The translations under genes were made by a program, and so were the position numbers. Shown here one piece after another: positions 23,450-37,622 of a stretch of 64,000 nucleotides of DNA (positions are counted from its first letter, which is position 1; each line of letters starts with the position of its first letter). Origin of the DNA: Ophiosphaerella korrae. Taxonomy: Eukaryota > Ascomycota > Dothideomycetes > Pleosporales > Phaeosphaeriaceae. Location of the stretch: contig JALNQF010000173.1 of the NCBI GenBank assembly GCA_028456385.1, forward strand, positions 1-64,000, given 5' to 3'. Under the pieces are notes generated by a model. It saw only the letters and a program-made list of their open reading frames with translations, had not been told where the DNA came from and did not search any database.

Positions 23450-26400
23450 TACTAGGCGTTCTAGAGGGTTTTAACTTTAGAACTCCTCTAGTTTCTTAAG
23501 GTAATTAAGATTATCTTCTAGTTCCTATATTTCTTCCTATAGTTATCCTTTTTCGTCTATACTTATCTATTCTACTAAGTAGTAGTCTCTTCTATTTTAG
23601 AACTAGTACTATAGGATTTTCTTAACTTCTTATTCTTCCTATTCTCTATACGTGTCTACTTTGTATACTAGTAGTTTTACTTCTAGTAGTACTTGTTCTA
23701 GTAAGGCTATATAAAATATTAGGTATATCTTTATTCTTTTTAGTAGCTTTAATTTAAATATAACTAGTATAACTTCTTTCTTAATTTTATATAGTTTTAT
23801 TTTAACGTAGTCTAATTTTAAGCTTAGTCTCTTACTTTTAATATTTTTTTATACTAACTATACTTTTTCTCTCTTTTAAAATTAGAGTCCTTCTTTATAC
23901 TTCTTATTATAGTACTTTGCTATTTAATTATATAAGAATTCTATATCTTATCTTAGTTAATTATATATATCCTTAAGTCTATTAGTAAAGTTTTCTCTTC
24001 TTAGAGACTAAGATATCTAATTTCTTAGTGTCTAGTATACGTTAGGTTTAAATCCGTAGTTTGCAAAGAAAGGTAATATTCTTGTTACTACGTTCTTTAC
24101 GCTATTATATACTAGCTATACTATAGGTAGTAGCTATACTTAATTATTCTAGTTATAGTTAAGGTAGTATCTTAGGTATTATTCTACTATCTAATTTATT
24201 CGTTCTAACTATCTATCTATTTATAGGTAATATACTATAGATATTATATATTTAATTCCTAATTGTACTAGTATTGTTCCCTATAGTTTTAATGTAAATC
24301 GTATATCTTTATCTATAACGATCTTATCTAGTAGTCTATATTAACTAATTATAGTTCCTAGAACCTAGTATATAGTAACTTCTATCCTACTTTTTTCTTT
24401 ATATAGTCTAAAGTATATATACTTTATAAGCTTATCTACTATTATTAAGATTCTATTATATTTAACTCTTAATATTAGGTCTTTAGACTTTAGTAACTTT
24501 GTAATAAAGTCTATTATAATAACTCCTTATAGTTATTCTAGTACTTCTACTAGTTGTAACATTCTATATAGTATATATCTATTATATTTATTCCTTTAAT
24601 ATTTTGTATAGTCTTGTAGTACCTCTATTACTAATTATTTTGCTTTTAGAATATAGTAATCTTGTAGTAGTCTATCTAATATTTTCTCGATACCTTAGTA
24701 ACTATATACTAGTAATTTATAGAATTATTATATAAATTCTCTCTAGATCTTCTTTAAGATATATATTCTTCTATAGGCTTATACAAATCCTTTTTAGGTT
24801 TCTAGTTTCTCTATTTCTTTAGATACTTCTTTTATTATTTTCTAAATCTATTTATCTAGTTTACTACTCTTTCTTTTAAGTGTTATAGCTATTCTATATA
24901 TATTTAGGACTAAATATCCTTCTTTGTTCTTAACTAGAACTATACTAGTAGCGCTTACTTCTTCTTATAAGTCTAGCCTTCTACTAAAAGTGTCTATAAA
25001 CTAATTATCTTTCCCTTTTGTATATATAATTTCTATATTAAACATTAACAAGTATTCTTACTATCTTATATAGTATTATAACAAATCTTTATTTATTATA
25101 AATTCTATAAGATTCTTATAGTCTATATAGACCTTTATCTAATATTTTACTCCTTATAGGTATACTCTCTATTACTTAAATACTTTATAGATTACTAGTA
25201 TTTCTTTATTATAGATTAGGTAGTTAAGTTCTACTATCTTTATTTTCTTAGAGAAGTACTTAACTAAGTATTCTTTTTTAGTCTCTAGGTCTTCCTATAT
25301 TAGTACTATTCTATAGACTAAGTTAGATGCGTCTATCTTTACTATTACTAGTAGGTCTAGGTTATATATTCTAATAACTAGGTTTTCTATAAACTTCTTC
25401 TTAATCTTCTTAAATACCTTATTATATTCTTTTATCTATTTAAATAGCGTATCTTTTTTTATAAGTCTTGTTATTAGTTTTATATCTTTAGACTATCTTA
25501 CTATTAACTTTCTATAAAAGTTAGCTAGCCTATAAAATTATTATACCTCTTTTAGGTTTCTTAGTGTTAGCTATTTATTAATTAACTTAATCTTCTCTAG
25601 ATTAATCTTAATCTTTCCTAGTTCTATAATAAACCCTAGGAAATCTATTTCCTTTCTATAGAATTTGTATTTTCTTATCTTAAGAAATATTTTAGCTTCT
25701 ACTAGTTTTTCTAGTACTTTGTATATATATTATATATATTCTTCCTCTATTTCTAAGAATATAAGGATGTTGTCTAAGTATATAAATATAAATATATCTA
25801 AGTACTCTCTTAGTACTATATTAATCCTTTCTTAGAATACTACTAGTATATTTATTAAGCTAAATAGTATAACTAAATATTTATATAATCTCTATTATAT
25901 TCTAAATACTATTTTCTATTTATTACTTTCTTTAATTCTAATTTAGTAATAGGCGTTCTAGATATCTAACTTTATAAAGATTATTACCTTCTATAGTTTA
26001 TCTTATATTACGTCTATCTTTAGTAAGGAGTATTAGTTCTTATTTATAACTACGTTAGTTTTTCTAAAGTCTACGTAAGGTCTTTTATTACTTATTCTTT
26101 TCTTATCTATAAAGATAAGTCTATAAGCTACTAAGGATTTAGATTCTCTTATCTATCCTTTTTTTATTACGTTTTAAATAAATACTTATTTAATTTTTAA
26201 CTCTTCTTCTATTTTCTAGTAGACTAGGCTCTACCCTACGTCTTTTCTTTCTTCTATTTCTATTACTAAGTCCTATAGTTAATATTCTAGAAAGTAATCT
26301 TTAGGTTCTATAAGCTATTCTTCCTATTTCTTATATTCTTCTAGGAATTCTCTCTTGTAGGTATTCTTGTAGGCATTTAATATATCTATTTTATAGTAGT

Positions 26401-28900
26401 TAATCTTCTCTATCTTCTAATTAATATATAAGTTAGTTATCTATAACTATAGTATACCTAGTATTATATCTTATTTGTTATTAATTATTGTTATATCTAT
26501 AACTATATTCTTAATTTCTAGTCCTTCTAACCTTAGTATTAAAGGTACTATCTTAAACTATATTAGTTCCTAGAATAGTTTTCTTTTAATTATACTTAGT
26601 TGTCGAGGGTATTTCTTTATTATATACTTTATTCTCTATATTTCTATAAACTTTTTTAATATAAAGTTTCTTATAGCTCTACTATTAATTATTAATTATA
26701 CTTTCTTTCCTTAGTATATACCTATTTTTATAATATATAGGCCCCTTATACCTTTTAGTTTTTTTTACTTAGGTAACTTTATAAATTGTCTATCTTTCTA
26801 AAGCTATAGGCCTACTTTAAGTTTATATTCTTTGTGTTTTAGATATTTATTATATATATATTTATACTATAGTCCTCCTTAGACGTATTTCTTAGATAGT
26901 TTTAGGCCTAGTCTTACTACTACGTATCTATCTTCTAGGATTACTTCTTATCCTTAGATATTTTTAGCTAGAATTACCTTTATATAGTTATAGCCTTTCT
27001 TCTTTATAGGCTATATACTATTATTTACTTTAGGGTTTCTATATATAATATAATTCTTATCTAGGTATAATATCTATAATACTTTAAAGTGTACTAGGTG
27101 TTTTAGATCTATTATTTTATTATCCCCTTCCTAGTATTTACTTCTACTAAGTATATCTATTATTAGGATATAGTATACTACTAGTACTCTTAGTATATAA
27201 GCTTTATTAATCTATTGTATTTTTCTTACGTAGTATTACTATTCTCTTTTTATAGGTATTCTTCCTACTATAACTATATATTACTTTATCTATTCTTAAA
27301 ATAGTATAAACTTTATTTCTTTAGGATTGTATTCTTTTTAGTCTTTATACGCTTCCTCTATACTTATAACTAGTAAGTATTTCTAAATAAACTTCTATTC
27401 TTTATATTATTCCTCTATATTACTTATTATATAGCTATTATAACTATATATTATTAGCTAGGTATACTCTATATTTCTTATACTAACTTATCTCTTACTT
27501 CTTTATAGTCCTTTAGAGGTAGTTATAGTAGTCTCTTTATCTAGTACTAGTCTTTTAGCCTAGATTAATAGTACTAGGGGCTCTTCCTTTTCTAGATCTT
27601 CTACTAGTAGGTCTATTACTTAGGCTATTTCTTCTAGCTAAGCTTTTATTCTTTCTTTTATTATAGCTACTCTCTATCTCTATTATAAAAAGTATCTTAC
27701 TCTCTATTTACTAGAAAGATATATATAGTAGTTGTCTTTATAATAAAAGGTCTAATAGAGTATTATATATTATATTTCTTTACTCCTAGCTACTTTCTCT
27801 TAAGGTTTAGCCTATACTTATAGTACTTCTTTCTTCTTTTTAGTTATCTTTAACTAGGTTTCTTTCTTTAGGTTCTTATTCTTATAGTCCTTTATAAAGT
27901 ATCTAGGTTTCTTGTATTTATAATATGCTATATCCTTTTTTTTCTTTAATTAGTAGTCTTCTACGTAGTAGCTTAGTTTACTATAGTTAAAGTATGTAAA
28001 GTCTTTATTCTTCTTTTTTTTTCTATCCTTATTAGTATTAAGGATTATAGGGTCTCTTTTATTATAGTTCTAGGTATAACTTCTATATTTATTCTTCTTC
28101 TATTCTCGAAGATTATTATTAATTTATATTACCTATTACTTTAGAGCTTCTAGTGTCCTTAGTTTCTCTATATATATTATCTTGTATTAGATTTTAGAGT
28201 TTAGTCTTTACTTAAATTATAACATTAAAGCTAACTTATTCTATTCTATATTCTAGGATAGTTATTTAAACTATAATACGTACTTTAGAATACTTTAACT
28301 TTGTATAAGCTTTTCTAGCTATTCTTTAGCTTATTAAGTAACGTCTATATCCTTAAATACTATTCTTATTTGTTTAGTAAAGTACTCGTAACTTCTAAAA
28401 ATAGCTCTAGTTTCGTCTTTCTAGGTTATTAGAGAGTGTATCGTATAGTCTATCTAGTAAGGTTTATACTATCTTATCGCGTCTTCCTTAAGGTGTAGCC
28501 TAATATATATTACCTTTTTTTCTTCTATGTTAAAGTGTAGTACTTATATATCTATCTAGAGTTATACTAAAGTAATAAAGAGTCTTAGTTTCTCTCTTAT
28601 TCTATTAAACTTCTTAAAGACAGGTATCTTAGGTAGTTTCTTTATTATACTTATTACTAGACGTTATATAATTAGTTCTATCTAATTTTAACCTTTAATA
28701 ATAGCTTTAATCTATACTTTATTCTACTTTACGTAATCTTGTAGTTCCTTATTCTATATTTCTAAAGTATTAATTACTATTTTTATATCTTCTTTATCTA
28801 AGATTAGATTATTAATTTAGTCCTTAATTATTTCCTATATAGTGCTATTAGACTTATAACTACTCTTAGGGGCTTTACTTATTTTAGTTAAACTTTCTAC
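23450..28900 (-). pseudogene. gag-pol of element D, broken by RIP
   Basis: It is collinear with elements A and C on the minus strand: gag at about 27,850-28,900 with zinc-knuckle remnants near 27,890-27,990, protease near 26,680, RT about 25,290-26,140 (catalytic box near 25,775 reading YLDN), RNase H about 24,880-25,250, integrase about 24,000-24,800, and a chromodomain-like tail about 23,500-23,690. Stops at former Gln/Trp codons occur throughout. Confidence 0.82.
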
Positions 28901-28964
28901 TATCGTATTAGCTAGACTATACACTACTTACGCTTTACTTTTTGTAATAACTAAATTAGTAAAG

Positions 28965-29392
28965 TATAATAGGTATTACTAGAGTTAACTTCCTAGTACC
29001 TAAAGAGTATTAGTAGATTAGGAGTTAATAGTAAAAGCTTAGGTTATAATCTACAATAACTTATAAATAATAGAAGATGTTTTATAACTATCTTATATTA
29101 GCGTTCTATAGTTAAAGGATTAAATTACTAATACTATCCTAATAATATATATCTTACTAGCTATATACTCGTTGTAATCTATAATCTATAGTTGCTAATA
29201 CTAGTAGATTATAGATTGTCTTAATCTATAATCTATTAATACTAAGAGTCTATAGATTATAGATTAGTCTAGGTATCCTAGTTATATATAGTCTCCTAAT
29301 TAAGGTTGTTACTCTACTTGTCCTATGCTTTGTTAGCGCCTAGATTAGGACTAATTAGTTCTATCTCGATTTCTTCTGTTACACCTATAATA
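28965..29392 (-). repeat. 5' LTR of element D
   Basis: The LTR is 428 bp, nearly identical to the left copy, and ends CACCTATAATA before the TATAA duplication. Confidence 0.92.
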
Positions 29393-30048
29393 TATAATAG
29401 CTATTACTTACTTTCTATTACTTAGTAAGTTTACTATTAGCTATAAATATCTTTCTAAAGCTATAATAACTATATTTACTATAATCTAGCTTATTATAAA
29501 GCTTATCTTATAAAAGTTATATAAGTTATTATCTAAAATACTATACTTAGCTTTAGTATTAGTTACTAGCTTAAACTACTCTTATATAAAGTTAAAATCT
29601 TTATAAAAAGCTTTTTTATAGTTATACTTATAATTAAACCTTATTTTAAGCTTAAAGTAGTACTTAATAAACGTACTAAGCTAGTTTATACTAACTTAAG
29701 CTAGATTATACTTAGTATATAAGGAATTAGCTATATTAGCTATATTTATAACCTAAGAGAAGAATCTATACTTAATAAAGTTAAAGATATACTTAATAAT
29801 TATACTTTTATTAAGTTTAGTTAAATTACTTAAGTTAAGTATAGTATTTAGGTGTAAAAGTTATCTAGTATATTAATTACTTAGTATCTTATAAAAGACG
29901 TTATAGATAGATATAGTATATTATAGTAAGAGATTTATATCTTATTTAAAAATATAAAGAGTTAGCTATACTTAATATTTATTTAAAAGTTTTATATATT
30001 ATTATTATTATAATAATAGAGAGTAGTAAGTATTTTAGTAAAAGCTTA

Positions 30049-30085
30049 GTAAAAGTAATTAACTTACTTATATAAGTAACTTACC
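30049..30085 (-). repeat. Right terminal inverted repeat of the Fot1-like element
   Basis: This is the partner of 21,230-21,266. Gag sequence of element F resumes immediately outside it. Confidence 0.88.
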
Positions 30086-30231
30086 TATAGTATATATTAT
30101 AAGTAGATAATAACTTTTAAGAATATAAAGTATATAGATATAAAAGATAACCTAGAAACTATAATATTAAAGACTTTATAATATTAGATACTAATAAAAA
30201 TAGTAAAAAAAAAAAAAACTTTAAGTACTAT

Positions 30232-30339
30232 AATAATAGTAAACTAAGCTATTATATAAAAGACTATAACTATAGTAAACTAAAGTATTATATAAAAGAC
30301 TATAACTATAGTAAACTAAAGTATTATCTAAAAGACTAT
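30232..30339 (+). repeat. Three tandem 36-bp zinc-knuckle units in gag of element F
   Basis: Units 30,232-30,267, 30,268-30,303 and 30,304-30,339 are nearly identical. Each is 12 codons long and in frame with gag, reading NYSKLKYYIKDY-like, with Tyr where CCHC knuckles have Cys/His. Element A has one such knuckle at this place plus one downstream; the downstream one is also present in F (about 30,360-30,415). Confidence 0.85.
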
Positions 30340-31037
30340 AAATAAATAAAAAAAAGTATAATATACTATAAATATAAGAAACTAAAATACTTTATAAAAG
30401 ATTATAAAAGTAAAAATATAAAAAAAAAGAATTTTAGTTAAAAATTATAGAGAAAAAAAAAAGTTCTAGAAGTATAAGCTAAACTTTAAAAAAAAGTAGT
30501 AGTAAGTAAAGAATTATAATATATAATACTATATATACTTTTTTAGTAAATATAAAGTAAAATAGTTTTTTTAAAAAAAGAAAGTAGCTATAATAAAAGA
30601 GAAAATATATAAAGAAATTATTAATAAAAAACTTAGAAAAAAAAAGCTACTAAATTTACTTCTTAAAAAGAAAGTAATAAATAATAAGTTAAAATTAAAA
30701 GTAAAATATATATTTTACTTAATAAAAAAAGCTATAATAGCTATAAAAAAAGGTATAATAGCTATAAAATAAGTAATAGTAGTTTATTTAAAAATATATA
30801 CTAGTTATAAGTATAAAAAAAGTATATAAAGACTAGAAAATATATAATCTTAAAGTAATAAAGTTTATAATATTCTAATATAAAATAAAGTAATATATAG
30901 TTATAGTAGAAAAAATACTTATTTAAAGAAAATAGTAGTACTTTTAAAAAAAATATAATAGATTAATAAAGCTTATATACTAAGTATACTAATAGTATAA
31001 TATATTTTAATATAAATAAAACTTAGTATAAAAGAAT

Positions 31038-31478
31038 TATAATAGGTTTACTAGGGTTAACTTCTTAGTAGCCTTTAGGTTATTAGTAGATTAAGAGGTA
31101 ATAATAAAAGCTTGTATTATAATCTATAATATACTATAAATAATAAGAGATATTTTATAACTATCTAAATATTATCGCTTATAGTTAATAATTAAATTAC
31201 TAATACTATCCTAATAATACGTATTACTACTAACTATATACCTAGGCTTTTTAGCTAGCTTTATACTTTATATTTACTAAGATCTTAAATTATAAATTTA
31301 TTATATACTTAGCTTTATACTTTATATTTACTAAGATTATAAATTATAAATTCTTTACGTATCTTTATTATAGTTACTCTTTTAGTCTAGTTTATTATCT
31401 TATAAATTATATATATTGTTATTATCTATAGTAAAGCTAATTAGCTTAAATTAGTTTTCTCTTATTATAGCTATAATA
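31038..31478 (-). repeat. 3' LTR of element E
   Basis: The LTR is 441 bp with ends TATAATAGG and GCTATAATA. The module near 31,245-31,360 repeats AGCTTTATACTTTATATTTAC-like and AAATTATAAATT-like arms around CTAAGAT cores, an arm sequence different from C and D. Confidence 0.9.
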
Positions 31479-32120
31479 CTATTCTCCTCTCTAAGTAAGT
31501 TCTTATTTCTTTACTCTAAGCCTAAAGTTATTAGTCTAGTTTTATTATTTATTTCTAACTTTTTATTATTCTTTATATCTTTATATTTTAACTATAATAA
31601 ACTTCTTCTTATTACTTATATTACTTGTAATAGAGTTAAAATATTTTCTTACGCCTATTATACTTAGTTAAAGCTTACTTATCTTATATCTTTAAAGGAT
31701 AGTAAATACTATAATAAGAATATTCTAGCTAATATTAAGTATAAGTATATACTATCTAGTATTTCTCTTATAGAGTATAAGTACTTAATTTCTATATAGT
31801 CTCTTCTTACTAAGTTATATAAGGCGAGCTATTAACTAAGCTTAAGAAATACTATTATTATAGCTTATAGAAGCTAAGGCTAAGTATAAGCTAACTCTTT
31901 ATAAGCTAGTAAATCTTTATTCTTATATTAAGTGTCTTTATAAGATAAAAGCTTATAATAATACTAAATTATCTAAATAGTTTTATACTTTAGAGGCTAA
32001 GATAGACTTTAAGGATATAGTTTAGGCTATTCTAGCTTCTATTATATTAGACGTTCTTAATACTTTTTTATTTAGCGCTAGTAATACTAATTTTCTTAGT
32101 TTACTATAAAGTAGTCTAAG
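31479..32120 (+). pseudogene. Accessory antisense gene of element E
   Basis: The frame near 31,880-32,025 reads IEAKAKYKLTLYKLVNLYSY, LYKIKAYNNTKLSK and LEAKIDFKDI with stops only at Gln positions. These match element A closely and D more distantly, which indicates conservation at protein level between LTR subfamilies. Confidence 0.64.
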
Positions 32121-32129
32121 AAGTTTTAA

Positions 32130-35100
32130 CTTTAGAAGTTTTCTAGTTTCTTAAAGTAGTTAAGATTATCTTCTAGTTTTAATATTTCTTCCTATAGTTA
32201 CTTTTTCTTATTTATACCTATCTATTTTACTAAATAGTAGTTTCTACTATTATAGAACTAGTATACTAAGATTTTTTTAACTTTTTATTCTTTTTATTTT
32301 CTATACGTATCTACTTTAGATACTAGTAGTTCTATATTTTATAGTACTATCTCTAGTAGTACTATATAGAAAGTTAAGTATATCTTTATCTTATTTAGTA
32401 GCTTTAGTTTAAATATAACTAGCGTAACTTCTTTCTTAATTTTATATAGTTTTATCTTAATATAGTCTAGTTTAAAGCTTAGTTATTTACTCTTAATATT
32501 TTTTTATACTAGCTATACTTTTTCTTTCTTTTTAAATTAGAGACCTTCTTTATACTTTTTATTATAGTACTTAGCTATTTAATTATATAGGAATTCTATA
32601 TCCTATCTTAGCTAATTATATATATCTTTTAGTCTATTAGTAAAGTTTTCTCTTCTTAGAGACTAAGATACTTTTAGTCTTAGTATTCTATATACGTTAG
32701 AGTTAACTCTATAGTTTATAAAGAAAAGTAATACTTTTATTACTATATTCTTTACGCTATTATATACTAACTATACTATAAGTAGTAGCTATACCTAATT
32801 ATCTTAGTTATAGTTAAGGTAGTATCTTAAGTATTACTTTACTATCTAGTTTATTTATTCTAATTATTTATCTATTTATAGATAATATACTATAGATATT
32901 ATATATTTAATTCCTAGTTATATAGTTATTATTCTTTATAGTTTTAATATAAATTTTATATCTCTATTTATAATAATCTTATCTAGTAGTCTATATTAGC
33001 TAATTATAGTTTCTAGGACCTAGTATATAGTAACCTCTATTCTACTTTTTTCTTTATATAGTTTAAAGTATAAATACTTTATAAGTTTATTTACTATTAT
33101 TAGAATTCTATTATACTTAACTCCTAATATTAGGTCTTTAGACTTAGGTAGCTTTATAATAAAGTCTATTATAATAACTCTTTATAGTTATTTTAGTACT
33201 TCTATTAGTTATAGTATTCTATATAGTATATATCTATTATATTTATTTTTTTAATATTCTATATTATCTTAAAGTACTTCTATTACTAACTATCTTACTT
33301 TTAGAATATAGTAATCTTATAGTAGTCTATCTAGAGTTTTATTAATACCTTAGTAACTATATACTAGTAATTTATAGAATTACTATATAAATTCTCTTTA
33401 GATTTTCTTTAAGATATATATTCTTCTTCTATAAGCTTATATAAGTTCTTTTTAGATTTCTAGTTTTTTTATTTCTTTAGATACTTTTTACGTTATTTTC
33501 TAAATCTATTTATTAAGCTTACTACTCTTTCCTTTAAGTATTATAGCTATTTTAGGTATATTTCGGACTAAGTATTCTTCTTTATTCTTAACTAGAACTA
33601 TACTAGTAGTACTTACTTCTTCTTATAAGTTTAGTCTTTTACTAAGAGTATTTATAAATTAGTTATCTTTCTCTTTTATATATATAATTTCTATATTTAA
33701 TATTAATAGGAATTCCTACTATCTTATATATTATTATAATAGTTCTTTATTTAGTATAAATTCTATAAGATTCTTATAGTCTATATAGACCTTTATTTAG
33801 TATTTTACTCTTTATATATATACTCTCTTTTATTTAAATACTTTATAGATTACTAGTATTTCTTTATTATAGATAAAGTAATTAAGTTCTACTATTTTTA
33901 TCTTCTTAGAGAAGTATTTTACTAGATATTTCTTTTTAGTCTTTAGGTTTTCTTATATTAGTACTATTCTATAGACTAAGTTAGATACGTCTATTTTAAC
34001 TATTACTAGTAGGTCTAGGTTATATATTCTAATAACTAGGTTTTCTATAAACTTTCTTTTAATTTTATTAAATACTATATTATATTCTTTTATATATTTA
34101 AATAGTATATCTTTCTTTATAAGTCTTTTTATTAGTTCTATATCTTTAGACTATTTTACTATTAACTTTCTATAAAAGTTAGCTAACTTATAAAATTATT
34201 ATACCTCTTTTAAGTTTTTTAGTATTAGCTATTTATTAATTAATCTAATCTTTTCTAGGTTAATTTTAAGTTTTCTTAGTTTAATAATAAATCTAAAGAA
34301 ATCTATTTCTTTTATATAGAATTTGTATTTTCTTATATTAAGAAATAGTTTACTATCTACTAGTTTTTCTAGTACTTTATATATATATTATACGTATTCT
34401 TCTTCTATTTCTAAGAATATAAAGATATTATCTAGGTATATAAATATAAATATATCTAAGTACTCTCTTAGTACTATATTAATTCTTTCTTAGAATACTA
34501 CTAGTGCGTTTATTAAGCTAAATAGTATAACTAAGTATTTATATAGTCTATATTATATTCTAAATACTATTTTCTACTTATTACCTTTTTTAATTCTAAT
34601 CTAGTAGTAAGCGTTCTAGATATCTAATTTTATAAAGATTTTTACTCTTTATAGCTTATTTTATATTATATCTATTTATAGTAATAAGTATTAGTTCTTA
34701 TTTATAATTACGTTAGTTTTTCTAAAATCTATATAAGGTCTTTTATTACTTATTCTCTTTTTATCTATAAATATAAGTTTATATACTACTAAGGATATAG
34801 ATTTTTATATCTATTTTTTTCTAATTATATTTCTAATAAATACTTATTTAATCTTAGATTCTTCTTTTATTTTTCTATAGACTAGGCTCTATCTTACGTC
34901 TTTATTTTCTTTTAAGTCTATTACTAAGTCTTATAGCTAATATTCTAGAAAGTAGTCTTCTAGCTCTATAAGCTACTTTTCTTTTTTCTTATATTCTTTA
35001 AAGAATTCTCTTTTATACGTATTTATATTAGCCTTTAATATATCTATTCTATAGTAATTAATCTTCTTTATTCTCTAATTAATATATAGGTTAGTTATTT

Positions 35101-37560
35101 ATAACTATAGTATTCTTAGTATTATATCTTATTTATTATTAATTGTTATTATATCTATAACTATATTCTTAATTATTATTCTTTTTAGTTCTAGTATAGA
35201 GTAAACTATTTTAAACCTAATAGGTTCCTAAAATAGTTTTCTTTTAATTATACTTAGTTATTAAGAGTATTTCTTTATTATATACTCTATTTCTTTTATT
35301 TCTATAAACTTCTTTAATATAAAGTTTCTTATAGCTCTACTATTAATTATTTATTATACTTTCTTTTTTTAATAAGTACTTATTTTTATAATATATAGGC
35401 CTCTTATACTTTTTAGCTTTTCTTACTTAAGTAATTTTATAAATTATCTATCTTTCTAAAGCTATAGCCTTACTTTAAGTTTATATTCTTTATATTTTAG
35501 ATATTTATTATACTTATATTTATACTATAGTCTTCTCTAGACGTATTTCTTAGATAGTTTTAGTTTAGGCCTTATTACTACGTAACTTTCTTTAGGTATT
35601 ATTTTTTATCTTTAGATATCTTTTACTAAAATTACTCTTATATAGTTATAGCCTCTTCTTTTTATAAGCTATATACTATTATTTACTTTAGAGTTTCTAT
35701 ATATAATATAATTCTTGTCTAGGTATAATATCTATAATACTTTAAAGTATACTAAGTATTTTAAGTCTATTATTTTATTATCTCCTTTCTAGTATTTATC
35801 TTTTTTAAGTATATCTATTATTAAGATATAGTATACTACTAGTACTCTTAGTATATAAGCTTTATTAATCTATTATATCTTTTTTATAAAGTACTACTAT
35901 TCTCTTTATATAAGTATTCTTTTTACTATAACTATATATTACTTTATCTATTCTTAATATAGTATAAACTTTATTTTTTTAAGATTATATTCTTTTTAGT
36001 TTTTATATACTTCCTCTATACTTATAACTAGTAAGTATTTCTAAATAAACTTCTATTCTTTATTTTATTACTCTATATCTATAGTTATATAGCTATTATA
36101 GCTATATATATTTAGCTAAGTATACTTTATACTTTTTATACTAACTTATTTCTTACTTCTTTATAGTTTTTTAAAAGAAGCTATAGTAGTCTCTTTATAT
36201 AGTACTAGTTCTTTAGCTTAGATTTATAGAATCTAAGGTTCTTTCCTTACTAAGTCTTCTATTAGTAAGTCTATTACGTACGTTATTTCTTTTAGCTATA
36301 CTTTTATTCTTTCTTTTATTACTACTACTCTATTTCTTTATTATAAGAAATATCCTAATTTCTACTTCCTAAAAAGATTTATATAGCAGTTATCTTTATA
36401 ATAAAAGGTTTAGTAGAGTATTATATATTATATTTCTTTACTTCTAGCTACTTTCTTTTAAAGTTTAGATTATACTTATAGTACTTCTTTCTTCTTTTTA
36501 GTTATTTTTAACTAAGTTTCTTTATCTTTTTTATAGTCTTTACTTCTATAGTCTTTTATAAAGTATCTTAGTTTTCTAGATTTATAATATTCTATATTTT
36601 TTTTCTTTTATAATTAGTAGTCTTTTATATAGTAGCTTTTCTTACTATAGTTAAAGTATATAAAGTCTTTATTTTTCTTCTTTTTTTTATCTTTATTTAT
36701 ATTAAGGATTATAAAGTCTCTAATACCTTAGTTTCTAAATTAGTTACTATACTTATTCTTTTTCTATTCTTAAATATTATTATTAATTTAGATTACTTAT
36801 TACTCTAGGGCTTCTAGTATCCTAGGTTTCTCTATATAGATTATTTTATATTAGATTTTTATATTTAGTTTTTACTTAAATCTTAATATTAGAGCTAATT
36901 TATTCTATTCTATATTTTAGGATAGTTATTTAAATTATAATAAATATTTAGAAATACTTTTACTTTATATAAGCCTTTTAAGTTTTTTTTTAGCTTATTA
37001 GGTAATATCTATATCTCTAAATACTACTCTTATTTATTTAGTAAAGTATTTATAACTTCTAAAAATAGCTTTAGTTTTATCTTTCTAGGTTATTAAAGAG
37101 TATATTATATAGTCTATTTAGTAAAGTTTATACTATTTTATTATATCTTCTTTAAGGTATAATCTAATATATATTACTTTCTTTTCTTTTATATTAAAGT
37201 ATAGTACTTATATATCTATCTAGAGTTATACTAATACTATAAAAGGTTTTAATTTCTTCTTTATTCTATTAAACTTCTTAAAAATAAGTATTTTAGGTAG
37301 TTTCTTTATTATACTTATTACTAGTTATTAGGTAATTAGTTTTATTTTATTTTATCCTTTAATAATAGCTTTAATTTATACTTTATTCTATTTAGAGTAG
37401 TCTTATAGTTCTTTATTCTATATATCTAGGGCTTTAATTACTATTTTTATATTTTCTTTATTATTAATTAGTTTATTTATATAGTCTTTAAATATTTTTT
37501 ATATAGTACTATCTAACTTATAACTACTTTTAAGTACTTTATTTATTAAACTTTCTACTA
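32130..37560 (-). pseudogene. gag-pol of element E, broken by RIP
   Basis: It is collinear with the other copies on the minus strand: gag about 36,480-37,560 (knuckle remnants near 36,550-36,650), protease about 35,330, RT about 33,950-34,800 with the catalytic box near 34,435, RNase H about 33,550-33,900, integrase about 32,680-33,480, chromodomain-like tail about 32,170-32,340. All frames are stopped. Confidence 0.8.
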
Positions 37561-37622
37561 TTATATTAACTAGACTATACACTACTTATACTTTACTTTT
37601 CTTAATAACTAAATTAGTAAGG

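Larger units (their letters stand above)
22369..29392 (-). mobile_element. Complete Gypsy retrotransposon D inside the Fot1-like transposase
   Basis: This 7024-bp minus-strand element has two LTRs of 428 bp each and an exact TATAA target duplication (22,364-22,368 and 29,393-29,397). Excision rejoins the Fot1-like transposase frame. It is among the youngest insertions: a third-level nest (D in the Fot1-like element in F) that keeps some CG and CA dinucleotides, for example AACAGG at its left end and TTACACC at its right end. Confidence 0.95.
21267..30048 (-). pseudogene. Fot1/pogo-type DDE transposase, RIP-broken and split by element D
   Basis: On the minus strand, 30,048-29,398 reads features of fungal pogo transposases: FIKYYFKLKIRFNYKYNY, then KDFNFI, a stop in place of Trp, FKLVTNTKAKYSILDNNLYNF, and NRK-stop-VIAI where the family has NREWVTVIQ. 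After element D the frame resumes at 22,363 and gives FKNYYKDNKIITLYI and PLNISYFTFLKKVY, matching the DxGCFSPLK region near the third catalytic Asp. The catalytic Asp positions that I could place now read Asn or Tyr. Known family members cut and paste DNA at TA sites; this copy cannot. Confidence 0.85.
21230..30085 (-). mobile_element. Fot1/pogo-like DNA transposon inside gag of F, itself split by element D
   Basis: The terminal inverted repeats are 37 bp and match at 34 positions (21,230-21,266 and 30,049-30,085). Each contains GTAAGTTACTTA in direct tandem around TATA. A TA duplicates at both borders, as expected for Tc1/mariner superfamily elements; the outer 9 bp also match at 7 of 9. 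Without element D and its duplication the element is about 1.83 kb, the usual Fot1 size. Removing it restores collinearity of the gag of F. The transposase reads on the minus strand. Confidence 0.87.

Noticed and set aside
30186..30240. Possible CRISPR-like or satellite array in the tandem repeats near 30,230
   Set aside because: The units are contiguous, in frame with gag and encode zinc knuckles; there are no spacers and the organism is eukaryotic.
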